A stretch of DNA of 64,000 nt from Siphonodentalium dalli (Eukaryota > Mollusca > Scaphopoda > Gadilida > Siphonodentaliidae). Shown here piece by piece: positions 46,492-57,350 of the stretch. The position numbers and the translations under genes are program-made. The stretch lies in NCBI GenBank assembly GCA_032622095.1, contig CP136066.1, positions 111,251,319-111,315,318 on the forward strand. Direction: 5' to 3'. How positions within the stretch are numbered: the stretch's first letter is position 1; each line of letters opens with the position of its first letter. The notes beneath the pieces were generated by a model. It saw only the letters and a program-made list of their open reading frames with translations, was not told the DNA's origin and searched no databases.

Positions 46492-47501
46492 ACGAACATG
46501 ACATTTGGAACTTATTCCCGACCCCAAATACCACCAAGAATCACCCCGACCCCCACCCACCACCCCAGGGGGTGTTTCTATGTGGTATTTGGGGTCGGCC
46601 ACCCACTCATGCTGTCAAATCGGTCGAAATCCTTGCCGTTCTCGAGAATGGTCCATACCCCATTTTCACCCCTCGGGATGGCACCCCCCGGGGTGATGGT
46701 GGGGGTCGGGGTGTTTCTATGTGGTATTTGGGGCCGGCCACCCACCCATGCCGTCAAATCGGTCGAAATCCTTACCGTTCTCGAAAATTGTCCATATCCC
46801 AATTTTCACCCCCTCGGGGTGGCACCCCCGGGGGTGATGGGTGGGGGTCGGGTGTGTCTAGGTGGTATTTGTGGCCGGCCACCCACCCATGCCGTCAACT
46901 CGGTCGAAATCCTTACCGTTCTCGAAAATTGTCCATATCCCCATTTTCACCCCCTCGGGGTGGCACCCTCCGGGGTGATGGGTGGGGTCGGGGTGTTTCT
47001 AGGTGGTATTTGGGGCCGGCCACCCACCCATGCCGTCAAATCGGTCGAAATCCTTACCGTTCTCGAAAATTGTCTATATCCCAATTTTCACCCCCTCGGG
47101 GTGGCACCCTCCGGGGTGATGGGTGGGGGTCGGGGTGTTTCTAGGTGGTATTTGGGGCCGGCCACCCACCCATGCCGTCAACTCGGTCGAAATCCTTACC
47201 GTTCTCGAAAATTGTCCATATCCCAATTTTCACCCCCTCGGGGTGGCACCCCGGGGGTGATGGGTGGGGGTCGGGGTGTTTCTAGGTGGTATTTGGGGCC
47301 GGCCACCCACCCATGCCGTCAACTCGGTCGAAATCCTTACCGTTCTCGAAAATTGTCCATATCCCCATTTTCACCCCCTCGGGGTGGCACCCCCGGGGGT
47401 GATGGTGGGGGTCGGGGTGTTTCTTGGTGGTATTTGGGGCCGGCCTCCCACCCATGCCATGAAATCGGCCGAAAGCCACATTTTTGAAAATAAAGAATAG
47501 G
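46492..47501. repeat. 141-bp minisatellite element, longer array, right TIR lost
   Basis: Left TIR ACGAACATGACATTTGGAAC at 46492. Units of about 141 bp (repeat marker GTGGTATTTGGGG at about 46580, 46721, 46862, 47004, 47145, 47286 and 47427) then follow, each with CCACCCA-GCCGTCAA-TCGG, CCTTACCGTTCTCGAAAAT and TTCACCCCCTCGGGGTGGCA. Because 141 is divisible by 3, a frame of 345 codons stays open (46450-47487), but indels move it between units. The right TIR was removed by the D2 junction at 47501. Confidence 0.85.
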
Positions 47502-50500
47502 GTCGGTGTATCTAAATCCTTTAATCGGACATTTTTAAACTGTCTAATGTTGGTGACCTCGATAAGTCGTCCACCTTCACGTTCTTGTTGACATTTTACA
47601 CAAGGCCACGTGCTCGGAAGAACTACTGGGTAATTTACTACGTCCGGTTTGGCCTATAGTCCATTTCACGAATAACTATTGACTGTTGCGTTCAAGCTGC
47701 AGACATAGTTTAGTCTCCGCGCGAAGAGATGTCGTAACGCTGCGGCTGCAGGCACGTGTATTTTTTAAAATAAAATATTTTTTTTATAGAAGTGTTTTGT
47801 AATAATAATAAATAATAATAATTCATTCTGGCTTGACCTAGACCATTTTCAAACGAATATGGACATTTATGTTTCTCAGAATAATGCAGAATTAGCTGTA
47901 ACCTACAAAAATCTAAAATAAATATGTATATATAGGAGGTATCAAATTTGCTTCTAAAATTAAATAAATACGACATTGCTTCACATTCCATGCAGGTGCT
48001 AGCAGGGTAAGTCCTGTGTAGGAGACTGAACTCAGGATGGAGCTTATGTTGCGTTCTGGGACGGAAAGTATCCAAACACAGCGATCTGTAAATGACCAAG
48101 CTGAAAAGTTTTCGCGATCGCAGCACTGTTTTTTTTTTTGATTTACGCTCGCTATATAGTCAACAAAACTCAAATAAAATCACGTCATGTTGCATTATTA
48201 TGGTTTATTTCTCCATTATACAGCACATAACATGATTTAAGTGTCATTTTCCGCCTTAGTTTTATCCAACTTGGTTCTGCTTGGTATTTCTACGCACCCC
48301 TGCATGCTTATCGTCGGCATGCATTTTCTATGGGATATTTAGAACGGGGTCTATAAAACTAATTAGGCTATAACTTTGTTATCTTTCATATTTTCCGTGA
48401 AATTTCAAATATGTGCCAGGGACATATATCCCGTCCGGAATGTGCATAAACATTTCCAGTTTCTTATCGTATTTTTATTTATTTTATGCGACAAAATTGT
48501 CGTAAATGTCAGAAAACCAAACTGACCATGCAGTCTATGTTTTGCGTTATGAGCCAACGCTCGATGAACATCTATATATAGTTTTATTGAGATTTTTTGA
48601 CGTCCCTTTATACCCATAATCACTCAAATGAGATGTCTCTCACCCACCACACGATTTGTTAAAAGTGAAATTATAAGAAGTGAGATTGTTTTATCGGTTA
48701 GCAGATACATTTCCGGATAAAACGGAGTGATCTTCATATCCCGTATATTCAGGAGATGCATCTTTCAATGATATATGTAATTTTTGTTTTGCTGATATAT
48801 ATAAAAAATATCAAAAATCGACATCCCTGTACCCCGTCATTACCGTCACGCGAAAATTTGAAGCTATTAAAGTTGTCCGTTTGTTAGACAAAAATGAAAC
48901 TTATAGATTTATATCAATGTTCCATGCTTGTGTCGAATAGAAACCAGGTCCACATTTGTCAAGCCTTGAGTGCGTGGATAAATGATGATCACACTTACTC
49001 CGCTTATTTCTCGGCCAGAAATATGTGTTTTGAACTTTTGATAACAATTTATTTGAGATAAAAACTGCTGCGGGCATGTCAGTCGGTGTGAACTTATCAG
49101 TCGCTGGGCATCGTGCATGGTTCAATAAGATCTAGTGATCGTTCCTTCGTCCATACAGATGACTTAAATATTCCATTGTCCGATCTAACAACAAATTTGT
49201 CGAAAATGTCCAATTTAATGTCAGTTTGCATACCAAGCCAATAAAAAGAAACAAAATACGATGAATACTAATAGGTATCATGTCTATGACACATGCATGC
49301 AGCCATGGCGATTGGCGAACATCTACAAAGCCACATATACCATAAAATGAGATTTTGTATGTAGGCCTTCCTAGCTATAGATATGCAGGTAAATCTTCAA
49401 GGCCTACATAATTACTAACATTTAACACTATGCTGTAATACTATATACACAAGACAGAAGTTATATTGTTCGCTTGGTTCAACTAGGATGTTTCACTATA
49501 TTACACACTCACACCGTTGTAATGGTTTGCTAACAATAAAATCTTGAAATCAGTTTAAAACGGTTATTCGTGAAATGGACTATAGGCCAAACCGGACGTA
49601 GTAAATTACCCAGTAGTTCTTCCGAGCACGTGGCCTTGTGTAAAATGTCAACAAGAACGTGAAGATGGACGACTTATCGAGGTCACCAACATTAGACAGT
49701 TTAGAAATGTCCGATTAAAGGATTTAGATACACCGACACAGGGAACTTTTGGCATCAACTTGTGGCGGGGAGTACCGACTGAAAATATATGGTGAGGTAA
49801 TAAGGCTAGCATTCATTGTTTACATGAAAAATGTTGTGAAATAGATAGTTCTACACAGGGTATGGCAGGCCGTCAGCCGCCCTAATGGGCAGTTTGAGCT
49901 GATCATTAGGGCGGCGTAGTGTCTAATAGCATTTAGGGCTAATGTTGGAACTTACAAGGCGTAAGCATTGATAGGAAGTTCCAATGGATCCAACGATTGT
50001 GATGTTGTCGTACATGATATCGTAAGTTGTTCGTAAAGCATGTGATTGACTTCCCTACAATCATATCCAGCTATGATTTTTACATACATACATGTACGAC
50101 AGCGATTATGCCACAATTAGTGGAAGTAGCCAAGGATATGCCACGATTTCGCATCTAAAATAAAACAGTGCTTGATAATATTTTTTGGCTTGCAACATTG
50201 TCATGAGCATGCGCAATTCAACTACTGCCTACTGGTTACTTCCTTTATCGATAATATCGAAATTTTTCCACTTACGACAGCTGCTTACGATTGAATCGTG
50301 GTCGTCTGAACGTTCACCAATTGACTGTTTTAACTTTTAGCCCAATCGTTGAATCGGGCCATTATATATCGATCCGTTGTTTACCCAGAACTGTTTATGT
50401 ACAGTGACTGTGGTTGGACACACAAAATTTTTCTTCTCACATTAATCATTACTAATAAAAAAGCACTGACACTTTACTAATAGTAGGCCTAATACTATTA

Positions 50501-51394
50501 TTTTTAGGAAATCTACCTTTCCAATATTCGAGGTACATGTATCACCCATGATCACTTCATAATTGGACGTTAAATGTCATATTTCCTATAAAAACCTCAT
50601 GCATATGTGTTCATACGATAGTACAAAAGAAACTTACCATGGGAACGAATGCAATGTCATATTTTAATCATCTAAATCCAACACAGAGAAGTTCCGACCG
50701 CGTGGTGACGGTCCGGGCGCTGATACAGGACTTTTCGTACCTGGACGTTTCGTACCATCTGGTACCATCTGGTCGTTTCGTAGCGTACTGCCAGAGGCAG
50801 AAAGACGTGGAACCTTGCTATTTCCACTGGAGTGACTGGACAGTTATCGAGAAAAGTCCGCCGTTAAAGTTCGGAATATTTTCAAACAGAGTTTAAACAA
50901 CGATCACGTGGCATGCAGTTTAACCAATCAGGAATACGAACCGTTTAACACGAACATGACATTTGGAACTTATTCCCGACCCCAAATACCACCAAGAATC
51001 ACCCCGACCCCCACCCACCACCCCAGGGGGTGTTTCTATGTGGTATTTGGGGTCGGCCACCCACTCATGCTGTCAAATCGGTCGAAATCCTTGCCGTTCT
51101 CGAGAATGGTCCATACCCCATTTTCACCCCTCGGGATGGCACCCCCCGGGGTGATGGTGGGGTCGGGGTGTTTCTATGTGGTATTTGGGGCCGGCCACCC
51201 ACCCATGCCGTCAAATCGGTCGAAATCCTTACCGTTCTCGAAAATTGTCCATATCCCAATTTTCACCCCCTCGGGGTGGCACCCCCGGGGGTGATGGTGG
51301 GGGTCGGGGTGTTTCTTGGTGGTATTTGGGGCCGGCCTCCCACCCATGCCATGAAATCGACCGAAAGCCACATTTTTGAAAATAAAGAATAGGG
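47502..51394. repeat. tandem duplication D2, copy 2 (about 3.9 kb)
   Basis: Near-identical to 43094-47501. It has 50 extra bases at about 47777-47826 and a minisatellite shorter by four units. The long-TIR element here lacks the outer part of its left TIR, because the duplication began inside it; the right TIR is at about 49558-49876. Confidence 0.92.
47727..48080 (+). repeat. dispersed repeat R1, copy 3 (undeleted)
   Basis: Between TTTTTTAAAATAAAAT and TTCTGGCTTGACCTAGACC it retains ATAGAAGTGTTTTGTAATAA plus an AATAATA-type run, matching the arrangement of the inverted copy at 51.9-52.2 kb. Confidence 0.65.
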
Positions 51395-51422
51395 AATAAG
51401 TTCCAAATGTCATGTTCGTCCA
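50950..51422. mobile_element. complete TIR element with 141-bp minisatellite core
   Basis: TIR ACGAACATGACATTTGGAAC... (50950-50977) is the perfect complement of 51392-51419. TTTAAC lies just outside both ends (50944-50949 and 51423-51428), a possible 6-bp target duplication if the right end is at 51422. The core has two full units and a partial one (marker GTGGTATTTGGGG at about 51038, 51178 and 51319). Confidence 0.75.
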
Positions 51423-51424
51423 TT

Positions 51425-51560
51425 TAACTACCTATGTAAGAATCTTTGCTACCTAATCAGTATTTAAAATACCAGCTCCAGGTAGCTAAAGTGACTAGGA
51501 AAAGTAGCTAAAAAAACTAGGAGAGTAGTGAAAAATTTTTAACCACCCAAATCTATCTAC
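51425..51560. repeat. CTACC/GGTAG-rich relic
   Basis: AACTACCTATG, GCTACCT, GGTAGCTAAAGTGACTAGG and AGTAGCTAAAAAAACTAGG resemble the 24.7-25.0 kb palindromic cluster. Confidence 0.4.
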
Positions 51561-51889
51561 TTTTTTTTTAGTGTGTAGAGATTGTCGCTACCAAGCGTAT
51601 CTAAGGGCATTGACCAATCAAATGCACACATTTAAGCGAAAGCGAAACTAGTTTATACATATTTAAACGCATCAATAATGTGGACGTCGAATTGGAGCAC
51701 TCCTAATCAAGAAATATACGACATGACAATTGAAACACGCATTACCGGGAGAACTCACGGTTTGAGGCAGTTTGAGGTAGAGTAAATTGGCCCTTGCATC
51801 ATAAAACGAAGTGCCTCTCCCAAAATCATGTGCATATATAGTTAAATGCTGCGCAGGAGAAGATTAACATGCGTGTTATGAGATTTGTA

Positions 51890-52180
51890 GATTTCGACTG
51901 GTCTACCAAGCTCCATGCAGAGTTCAGTCCCCTACGCCTGACTTACCGCTGCCAGCACCTACACGCAATGTGAAGAAACGTCGCATTTATTTATTTGAGA
52001 TTTGTGTAGGTTACAATTCATTCTGCATTATTATGAGAAACAGAACTGTCCATATTCATTTGGTCTATAGATCAAGCCAGAATGAATTGTAACTGGCAAA
52101 ACACTACAATTAAAAATGTTAGATTTAATTTAAAAAATACACGTGCCGGCAGCGTTCAGACATCTCTTAGCGAGGGGACT
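51890..52180 (-). repeat. dispersed repeat R1, copy 4 (inverted)
   Basis: Reverse complement matches 47727-48080. Plus-strand landmarks are GTAGGTTACAATTCATTCTG, GATCAAGCCAGAATGAATTG and AAAAAATACACGTGCCGGCAGCG. Confidence 0.65.
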
Positions 52181-52372
52181 GAACTCTGTTTTACAGCTTG
52201 CTGTTCTACATGTGTATACTCTATATATTCATGGGCTGCTTGTAACTATATATAGTCTTTCGGTTTACGGACGCTCGAGAACCATCTACAAAATGGTATG
52301 GTCCACGATGACATCAGTCTATTGTAGAAATTTTAAACTCATGAGAAATGCTAAACTCTTGTTTTTTTCCAG

Positions 52373-52516
52373 GGGCGTACGACTGCCTTGAGTGCAGTGT
52401 GTACGGTGGAGGGAAGCCTATATCGTGTCCAGATTACCGAGAGGTTGACGGGTGTGTGGCTTGTTTGAAAACTAGAACCGTTGTTAAAATCCACGATCGA
52501 TGGCTCTCACACACAC
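52373..52516 (+). CDS. Ly6/uPAR-domain protein, exon 2
   Basis: Bounded by a polypyrimidine acceptor (TTTTTTTCCAG, ends 52372) and a perfect GTAAGT donor at 52517; both ends are phase 1. It encodes residues 25-72 and the first five mature cysteines: DCLEC (C29, C32), SC (C43), GCVAC (C52, C55). This corresponds to the first finger and start of the second in the three-finger fold, and closely spaced CxxC after the signal peptide is the Ly6/quiver hallmark. Extracellular and cell-surface location is inferred from family membership. Members of this superfamily tune ion channels and nicotinic receptors, organise septate junctions, or act as ligands; which applies here cannot be read from the sequence. 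Confidence 0.85.
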
Positions 52517-52601
52517 GTAAGTATAATATGTAAATTATATACGATCAGTACCCAACTCACATGAATCTTAACGATGTTCTACCTCGTAATTGTACCACTT
52601 C

Positions 52602-52634
52602 CAACAACAACAACAACAACAAAAACAACACATT
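52602..52634. repeat. (AAC)n microsatellite
   Basis: AAC repeats in intron 2 of the Ly6-like gene. Confidence 0.9.
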
Positions 52635-52793
52635 TTCTATGAAACTAGTTTTGAATGTAAGTTAGCGTGACAAACACATGAGAAACAGCTGGTGATTCAA
52701 ATATGTCAATTATAATTGTCTCAGAAGATATATTTTCAATAAAAATGTAGTAATGTTTTATAATAGCCACATTATCTCTGTTCCAATTCTACC

Positions 52794-53010
52794 TACAGTA
52801 ATGCCCTAAGTAATCGACACTTTAACTACAGCAGAATTATGGGTAACTTTTTAGGATTTAGTCGGAAATATGGCTTGTTTCCATTCAATGGAAAGCTCTC
52901 CCCGAGAGCGTTCCGATGAATGGCAACAAGCCATATTTCCGACTAAATCCTGAAAAGTTACCCATAATTCTGCTGTAGTTAAAGAGTCGATTACTTAGGG
53001 CATTACTGTA
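52794..53010. mobile_element. Tc1/mariner-type MITE, family M1, copy 3
   Basis: TA-CAGTAATGCCCTAAGTAATC at 52794 and complementary GATTACTTAGGGCATTACTG-TA ending 53010. It is a 213-bp palindrome with arms of about 95 bp, nearly the same as the copies in duplication D1, in intron 2 of the Ly6-like gene. Arms pair better here than in D1. Confidence 0.88.
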
Positions 53011-53114
53011 ATTCATGAATTTCCCTAGTGACATCTGGCCCAAAATTAATTTGTCCAGAGGGTTCGTGGAAGAGATACACAGCCTTTAAATATTCTATTT
53101 CACATCAAACTAGT

Positions 53115-53460
53115 TGAAACGATTTTTAAAATTTGTTATTTCCCGAGATATGTAATTTTTGGCGGTTTGGCAAATATTCGTCAAGCCGACGGTCTTGGGC
53201 CAAATTGCCGATGAAGAAGGATAACTCTAAAATCAAGTGGCTTTGGATATTAGATATTTGTTAACCCGGCCAAATTTCGGTGAACAAAATGTTGATAAAT
53301 AACACGTTTTGAGCAATTGTATAATACAGTTGACTGTGGTTAGCATTATTTGTGGGAAAGTAACCGATTCTGATAACTGTAACGGCATTTTAAAAAAATG
53401 GTGTTGTTGCAATCTGATTATATGGGACCATCCAATGGGATTGAGTACCTTTCATTGTGA
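53115..53460. repeat. dispersed repeat R3, copy 2
   Basis: TTTGTTATTTCCCGAGATAT, ACGTTTTGAGCAATT, GTTAGCATTATTTGTGG, GATTCTGATAACTG and ATTGAGTACCTTT parallel 37835-38065 in order and orientation. Confidence 0.55.
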
Positions 53461-54403
53461 TCGGCATAATTTGTAAATATGAGCATCAACGAAAATCCAC
53501 CGAGAAGTTCACGGGCTTATTCATTAACTTACCAAGTGAACTTTTATGTAATCTTGAACAATATGACACTGCGAACAGACATGTGTAGTAGATATCAACC
53601 ACCCTCAAGACCTGGCGGGTTAATGTGCTCACGCAGAGAAATTCGCAAGAGGGTCGATAGCGAACCCGGTAGAGCTTCGCAGACTCATGGACGGGTCAAG
53701 AAGCGAGTGACATAACTAACTATAGCCAGTTGTTGTCAAACTCCACCATAGTAAACCAGCACAACAATTATGCCATTCCTCCTATGGTACATGTGACTCA
53801 AGCCAATGGACAAAGAAGCCACAAACAAGTAGCACTACGCGGCGAATGCGTGTGTATAGAAGGATCACCATACTGGAAATATCCATCAAATTCCCACCAG
53901 GTACTCGTTCAACGCATGAGTGGGGCGAAGTAATTGCGAATTCACGCATGCACAATTTAAAATATTGTATATACACTTTTGAAATTGTAACTCTATATGT
54001 CAATTTTATGACCAGTTCATCATTAAATTGATTGAACTGGGGAAACACTAGTCAGCGGCGCGAAATTTGAGCGCCGTTAAAAATCTACGGTCATGTTTTC
54101 ATTGGAACTCATTGCACAGATCATGACTCGCAGAGATATACATACTACATAATTCCTCAGTGTTCATCCGTCCAAACAGAAACTGTGCTCCTCGTTGCTT
54201 AAGGAGGCGCCCCATTCGTGATTTAAAAAAAATCTCAATTTCAAACAATCAATTTGAGGGAAATATCATTATCCTTTATAACCAATGTATGCTTTATATT
54301 ATAACAACACCTGTTTACCGTTACAATATGAGAGATAGGTAATAAATATAGAAACAATAGGCAGTTGCAAACCGCAACGGCCTATCGCTTCCATTTCTTA
54401 CCA
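53461..54403. other. no gene seen (intron 2)
   Basis: Several frames of 60-88 codons overlap on opposite strands near 53480-54050. None has a splice context or recognisable motif. Confidence 0.4.
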
Positions 54404-54577
54404 AGATCAATCCAAGAATCTCTGCCCCAGCTACACACCCGTAGAGATCATATTCCACCAATACAAAACCTGGGAACTGTTTGATGTTGTGACAGGGAAA
54501 TTCAAACAGTTCCCAGGTTTGTTGGAATATGATCCCTACGGGTGTAGCTGGGGTAGAGATTCTTGGTATGATCTAGG
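54404..54577. mobile_element. foldback element family F1, copy 2
   Basis: Arms pair AGAATCTCTGCCCCAGCTAC, ACCCGTAGAGATCATATTCC and AACCTGGGAACTGTTTGA with their complements. Same family as 14421-14668. A partial third copy (AACAGTTCCCAGGT, GAATATGATC, GTAGAGATTCAT) lies at about 54905-54985. Confidence 0.8.
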
Positions 54578-54904
54578 AAAGATCTATTTCTTACCTAGAT
54601 CATGTTCTCCTCGGATCACCGAAGTTAAAATGGCGCTGAGGTGACAAATTTGAATGTCCCAACTCGAAGTTGCACGGTTTAAGTGACGTTGTGTCGGTGT
54701 GAGCTTAGCATTGCTTACAATCATGGAATTTATCCCGGATAATTAATTCAATGTTTATTGCGATATCGGCTGACAAAAGTCACCAAAAGCATGCAATCTC
54801 GAACTGGGAACACCCCCTACTGTGAAGTAGATTATTAAGGAACAACTATTAACAAAGAAATGTAGTATCTACCTTGTTTGTTCAATGTTATAATGTTCCC
54901 TCCC

Positions 54905-54985
54905 AGAACAACAAACAGTTCCCAGGTTATTGTACTGGTCGAATATGATCTATACATTGAGTAGAGATTCATCGCATGATATATT
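54905..54985. mobile_element. foldback family F1, fragment
   Basis: One arm only, with AACAGTTCCCAGGTTATTGT and GTAGAGATTCATCGCATGAT. Confidence 0.55.
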
Positions 54986-55046
54986 TCTTGTCCACATGTA
55001 GTGTATTTATTGTTGTGTCTGATGGACATAATATGTTCTCTTTCAG

Positions 55047-55252
55047 ACGCAGAGCAGATCTCCCGCGCGTGTGTGGAGTATGACTTGTTCTCCAGACCGG
55101 AGGGCTGCTACACTCAGAAGACACCAGGTGGTCTGGTATCTAGATGCTACTGCTACTCGGACCTGTGTAACTCGGGCTCCCGGTTACGGAGTCTGTCCTG
55201 GCTCTTGAGTTTCAGTCTGGGTATTATTGTCAGGACATTTCTGCTGAGGTAG
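55047..55252 (+). CDS. Ly6/uPAR-domain protein, exon 3 and C-terminus
   Basis: Acceptor TTCTCTTTCAG ends at 55046; phase-1 entry completes His73, and the frame stops at TAG 55250-55252. It encodes residues 73-140 with cysteines C81, C93, C106, C108 and C113. The segment RCYCYSDLCN is the classic Ly6 terminus (CxC, then Cys-Asn). The following NSGSR is a plausible GPI attachment site before a hydrophobic tail (about residues 122-139, SWLLSFSLGIIV), so the mature protein is probably GPI-anchored on the outer cell surface. The tail contains an Arg (R135), slightly unusual for a GPI signal. The total of 140 residues and ten mature cysteines fits a single-domain Ly6/quiver-type protein. Confidence 0.9.
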
Positions 55253-57284
55253 TGACGGCGTGGCCTGACCACACACGAATATAACTCAGGAAATTTAGGA
55301 GAGAGAATGTAGAAAGTGTATATACATGTATATATTTATATCTATATCGAGTTTATGTAATGTGTTCAATAGGTTCACTAAGAAGTATCAGATGTTACAC
55401 TATAAAATCTAGCAAATATTGAAGTACAATCCCGATAATCTAAGGTTACTATACGTCCAGCTCATCCAGTTGGACCATTGGACATTTCATGCCAGTTGAA
55501 ATTTCACGAACAGCAGTTGGAAATTTCAGACCGATAATAGGTTGATGTTGTTTAATTATCGAATCAATGTTTAGTGAAATATGTCCGTTTTTTATTATCA
55601 AATCAAAAAGTGTTTCGACTTGCGGCCGAATGTTTAGACTAAATTGCCAATTAGTGGAAATTCTTCTATGATCGGGTTGTTAGGTTGGAATTATCCGAAC
55701 AGTTGGGAATATATCAGTTGGGTGAGGGTACCCAAATTAGTTTTCCTTGAGTTGGGAATTTTGGTCATCAAAGACTAGCAGTTGCACTAGCCACAAACAC
55801 ACTCTAGTCACGCCCCAGTAGTCAATCAATCACTTCTTATTAACCCGTTCTATACAAAAGCATAATTGGTGATTAGTTATCCCATAGGATATGTTCAGAT
55901 AAGCAGTTCAACAAACTACCATAGGTCTTTCGTTGAACTTATTATCTAAACAATTCCCTTAATAAATATTACTCCTTCTTCACTTTTATTTATCTGCCGT
56001 CTGCTTATATTACCTGTACATCCCCGCAAATCAATAATAGACCATTCCGGTGTACACTTTTTTTTAACTAACTGTCAGAATCCATTTAGTACAGAAAGGG
56101 TTAAGCCAAATTTAGGCGTGAATATATGTACATTTTATTATATATCTATGTGTAATAGTATGTCTTTTTTTTATTTATCTTCCTCCAATGATAATATTTG
56201 AATTTATAAGGCAAACATGTATGATTAGAAGTTTTATTTTCACACCACCGCGTAATCGGATTATAGTGGGATATATAAACAACTCAACAAAAGTAACTTT
56301 CCTCCTGATATTTTCGAAGTTATCTTCAGAATTATATAGTTATCAGAAAGCGTTGAAACTGAGAAAATAATCGCTTGTATGGGACAAATATTTGTATAAC
56401 CAATGATATTGTGAGTGGCTACTTCCTTGAACGAACACCAATTGAATGGGAAGAGTCAAAATCACTGGGTTCACTAAGAGGGGAAATGTTCAAGTATGAT
56501 GGATATTTGGTTATGTTCAAATGCCAGAATTATCGGATACCGACTGATTGACCTCCACTTGTTGACTTGGCACCTATATGTGGCACCAAAGGGGGTGAGA
56601 AGACTACACACGAGTGGTTAATAACACTAAAGTGTATGACATTCCTGATCTACTGCAAGAGGAATTGACAGCCTTGTGACATTATTGAATCCAGTGTCCA
56701 TGAGCTCCGTACTACAATGAGGGAACGTGGTTACAATTCGTGTAGTGACATGGGGTTACATGCAGAACTAAGCTGTTTTTTTACACGGGTCTTTAAATGA
56801 GTTTTCTACCCTCACAACGGTTTTGCGACTTTCAATTGAGTACTACATCTGCGCCAACTCAAGTATGCAATCACTCAACGGGTCGACATTAGCTCACTTC
56901 ACCAATCCAATTACACTGAATAATCATGCATGTGAAATTTTCTGAAAAGCGGCAGCAGGGTTAGAGATATACAGTGTACTATGTAAGGGGGAACTTACTT
57001 ATTTGAGGTGTTTATATCCGAGCAGATTAGTCAATATGAGAACATATTTTGAAAAGAATGCGGTCTTGCCGCCGTGCATACCAACCAAAGACGAATTGAC
57101 AGACTCCAACCAAATGTGCCAGTGTGCGACCGTATAGTAGGCGTATATAGTGTAATTCTGATTTCTGCATAATGTTGGAGCAACAATCCAAGCTCGGCAT
57201 AATTTCAACCTCGCTATGCCGAGTTGACCACTGCCGTCATGTACAGAATGTAATCTTTTCTCACATATTTTTATTAAATATTTT
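55253..57284. other. 3' flank of the Ly6-like gene; no other gene seen
   Basis: An AATAAA at 55961-55966 is the first canonical poly(A) signal I find after the stop, about 0.7 kb downstream, so the 3'UTR may reach about 55990. Beyond it the sequence is anonymous; short frames lack gene features. Confidence 0.4.
55961..55966 (+). terminator. candidate poly(A) signal AATAAA
   Basis: Canonical hexamer 709 bp after the Ly6 stop codon. Position only; no transcript evidence. Confidence 0.3.
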
Positions 57285-57350
57285 GTCGGTTACAATTCAT
57301 TCTGCATTATTCTGATCAACTAAACTACCCTCATTCAATTAAAGATTGGC
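57285..57350 (-). repeat. fragment of dispersed repeat R1
   Basis: GGTTACAATTCATTCTGCAT and TTATTCTGATCAACT match the inverted R1 copy at 52010-52040. Confidence 0.5.

Larger units (their letters stand above)
43094..47501. repeat. tandem duplication D2, copy 1 (about 4.4 kb)
   Basis: Starts inside the left TIR at GTCGGTGTATCTAAATCC. It is repeated from 47502 with an offset of 4408, rising to 4458 after a 50-bp indel near 43368. Only a few substitutions are visible (e.g. GCGCGGATAC against GCGCTGATAC; AATCGCTGGG against AGTCGCTGGG). It holds most of the long-TIR element, an anonymous stretch and the 141-bp minisatellite. Confidence 0.92.
4831..52372 (+). other. intron 1 of the Ly6-like gene (about 47.5 kb)
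   Basis: Bounded by GTATGT at 4831 and the acceptor TTTTTTTCCAG ending at 52372. Nearly all mobile elements and both large tandem duplications in the window lie inside it. No competing confident gene is seen inside. Confidence 0.55.

Noticed and set aside
46450-47487. 345-codon open frame (longest in the window) as a gene
   Set aside because: It is made almost entirely of the 141-bp minisatellite, appears in several registers and on both strands, and changes length between the two duplicated copies.
53479-54048. Frames in Ly6 intron 2 as extra exons
   Set aside because: No acceptor/donor pairs in the right phase; exons 2 and 3 already join into a complete Ly6 domain.
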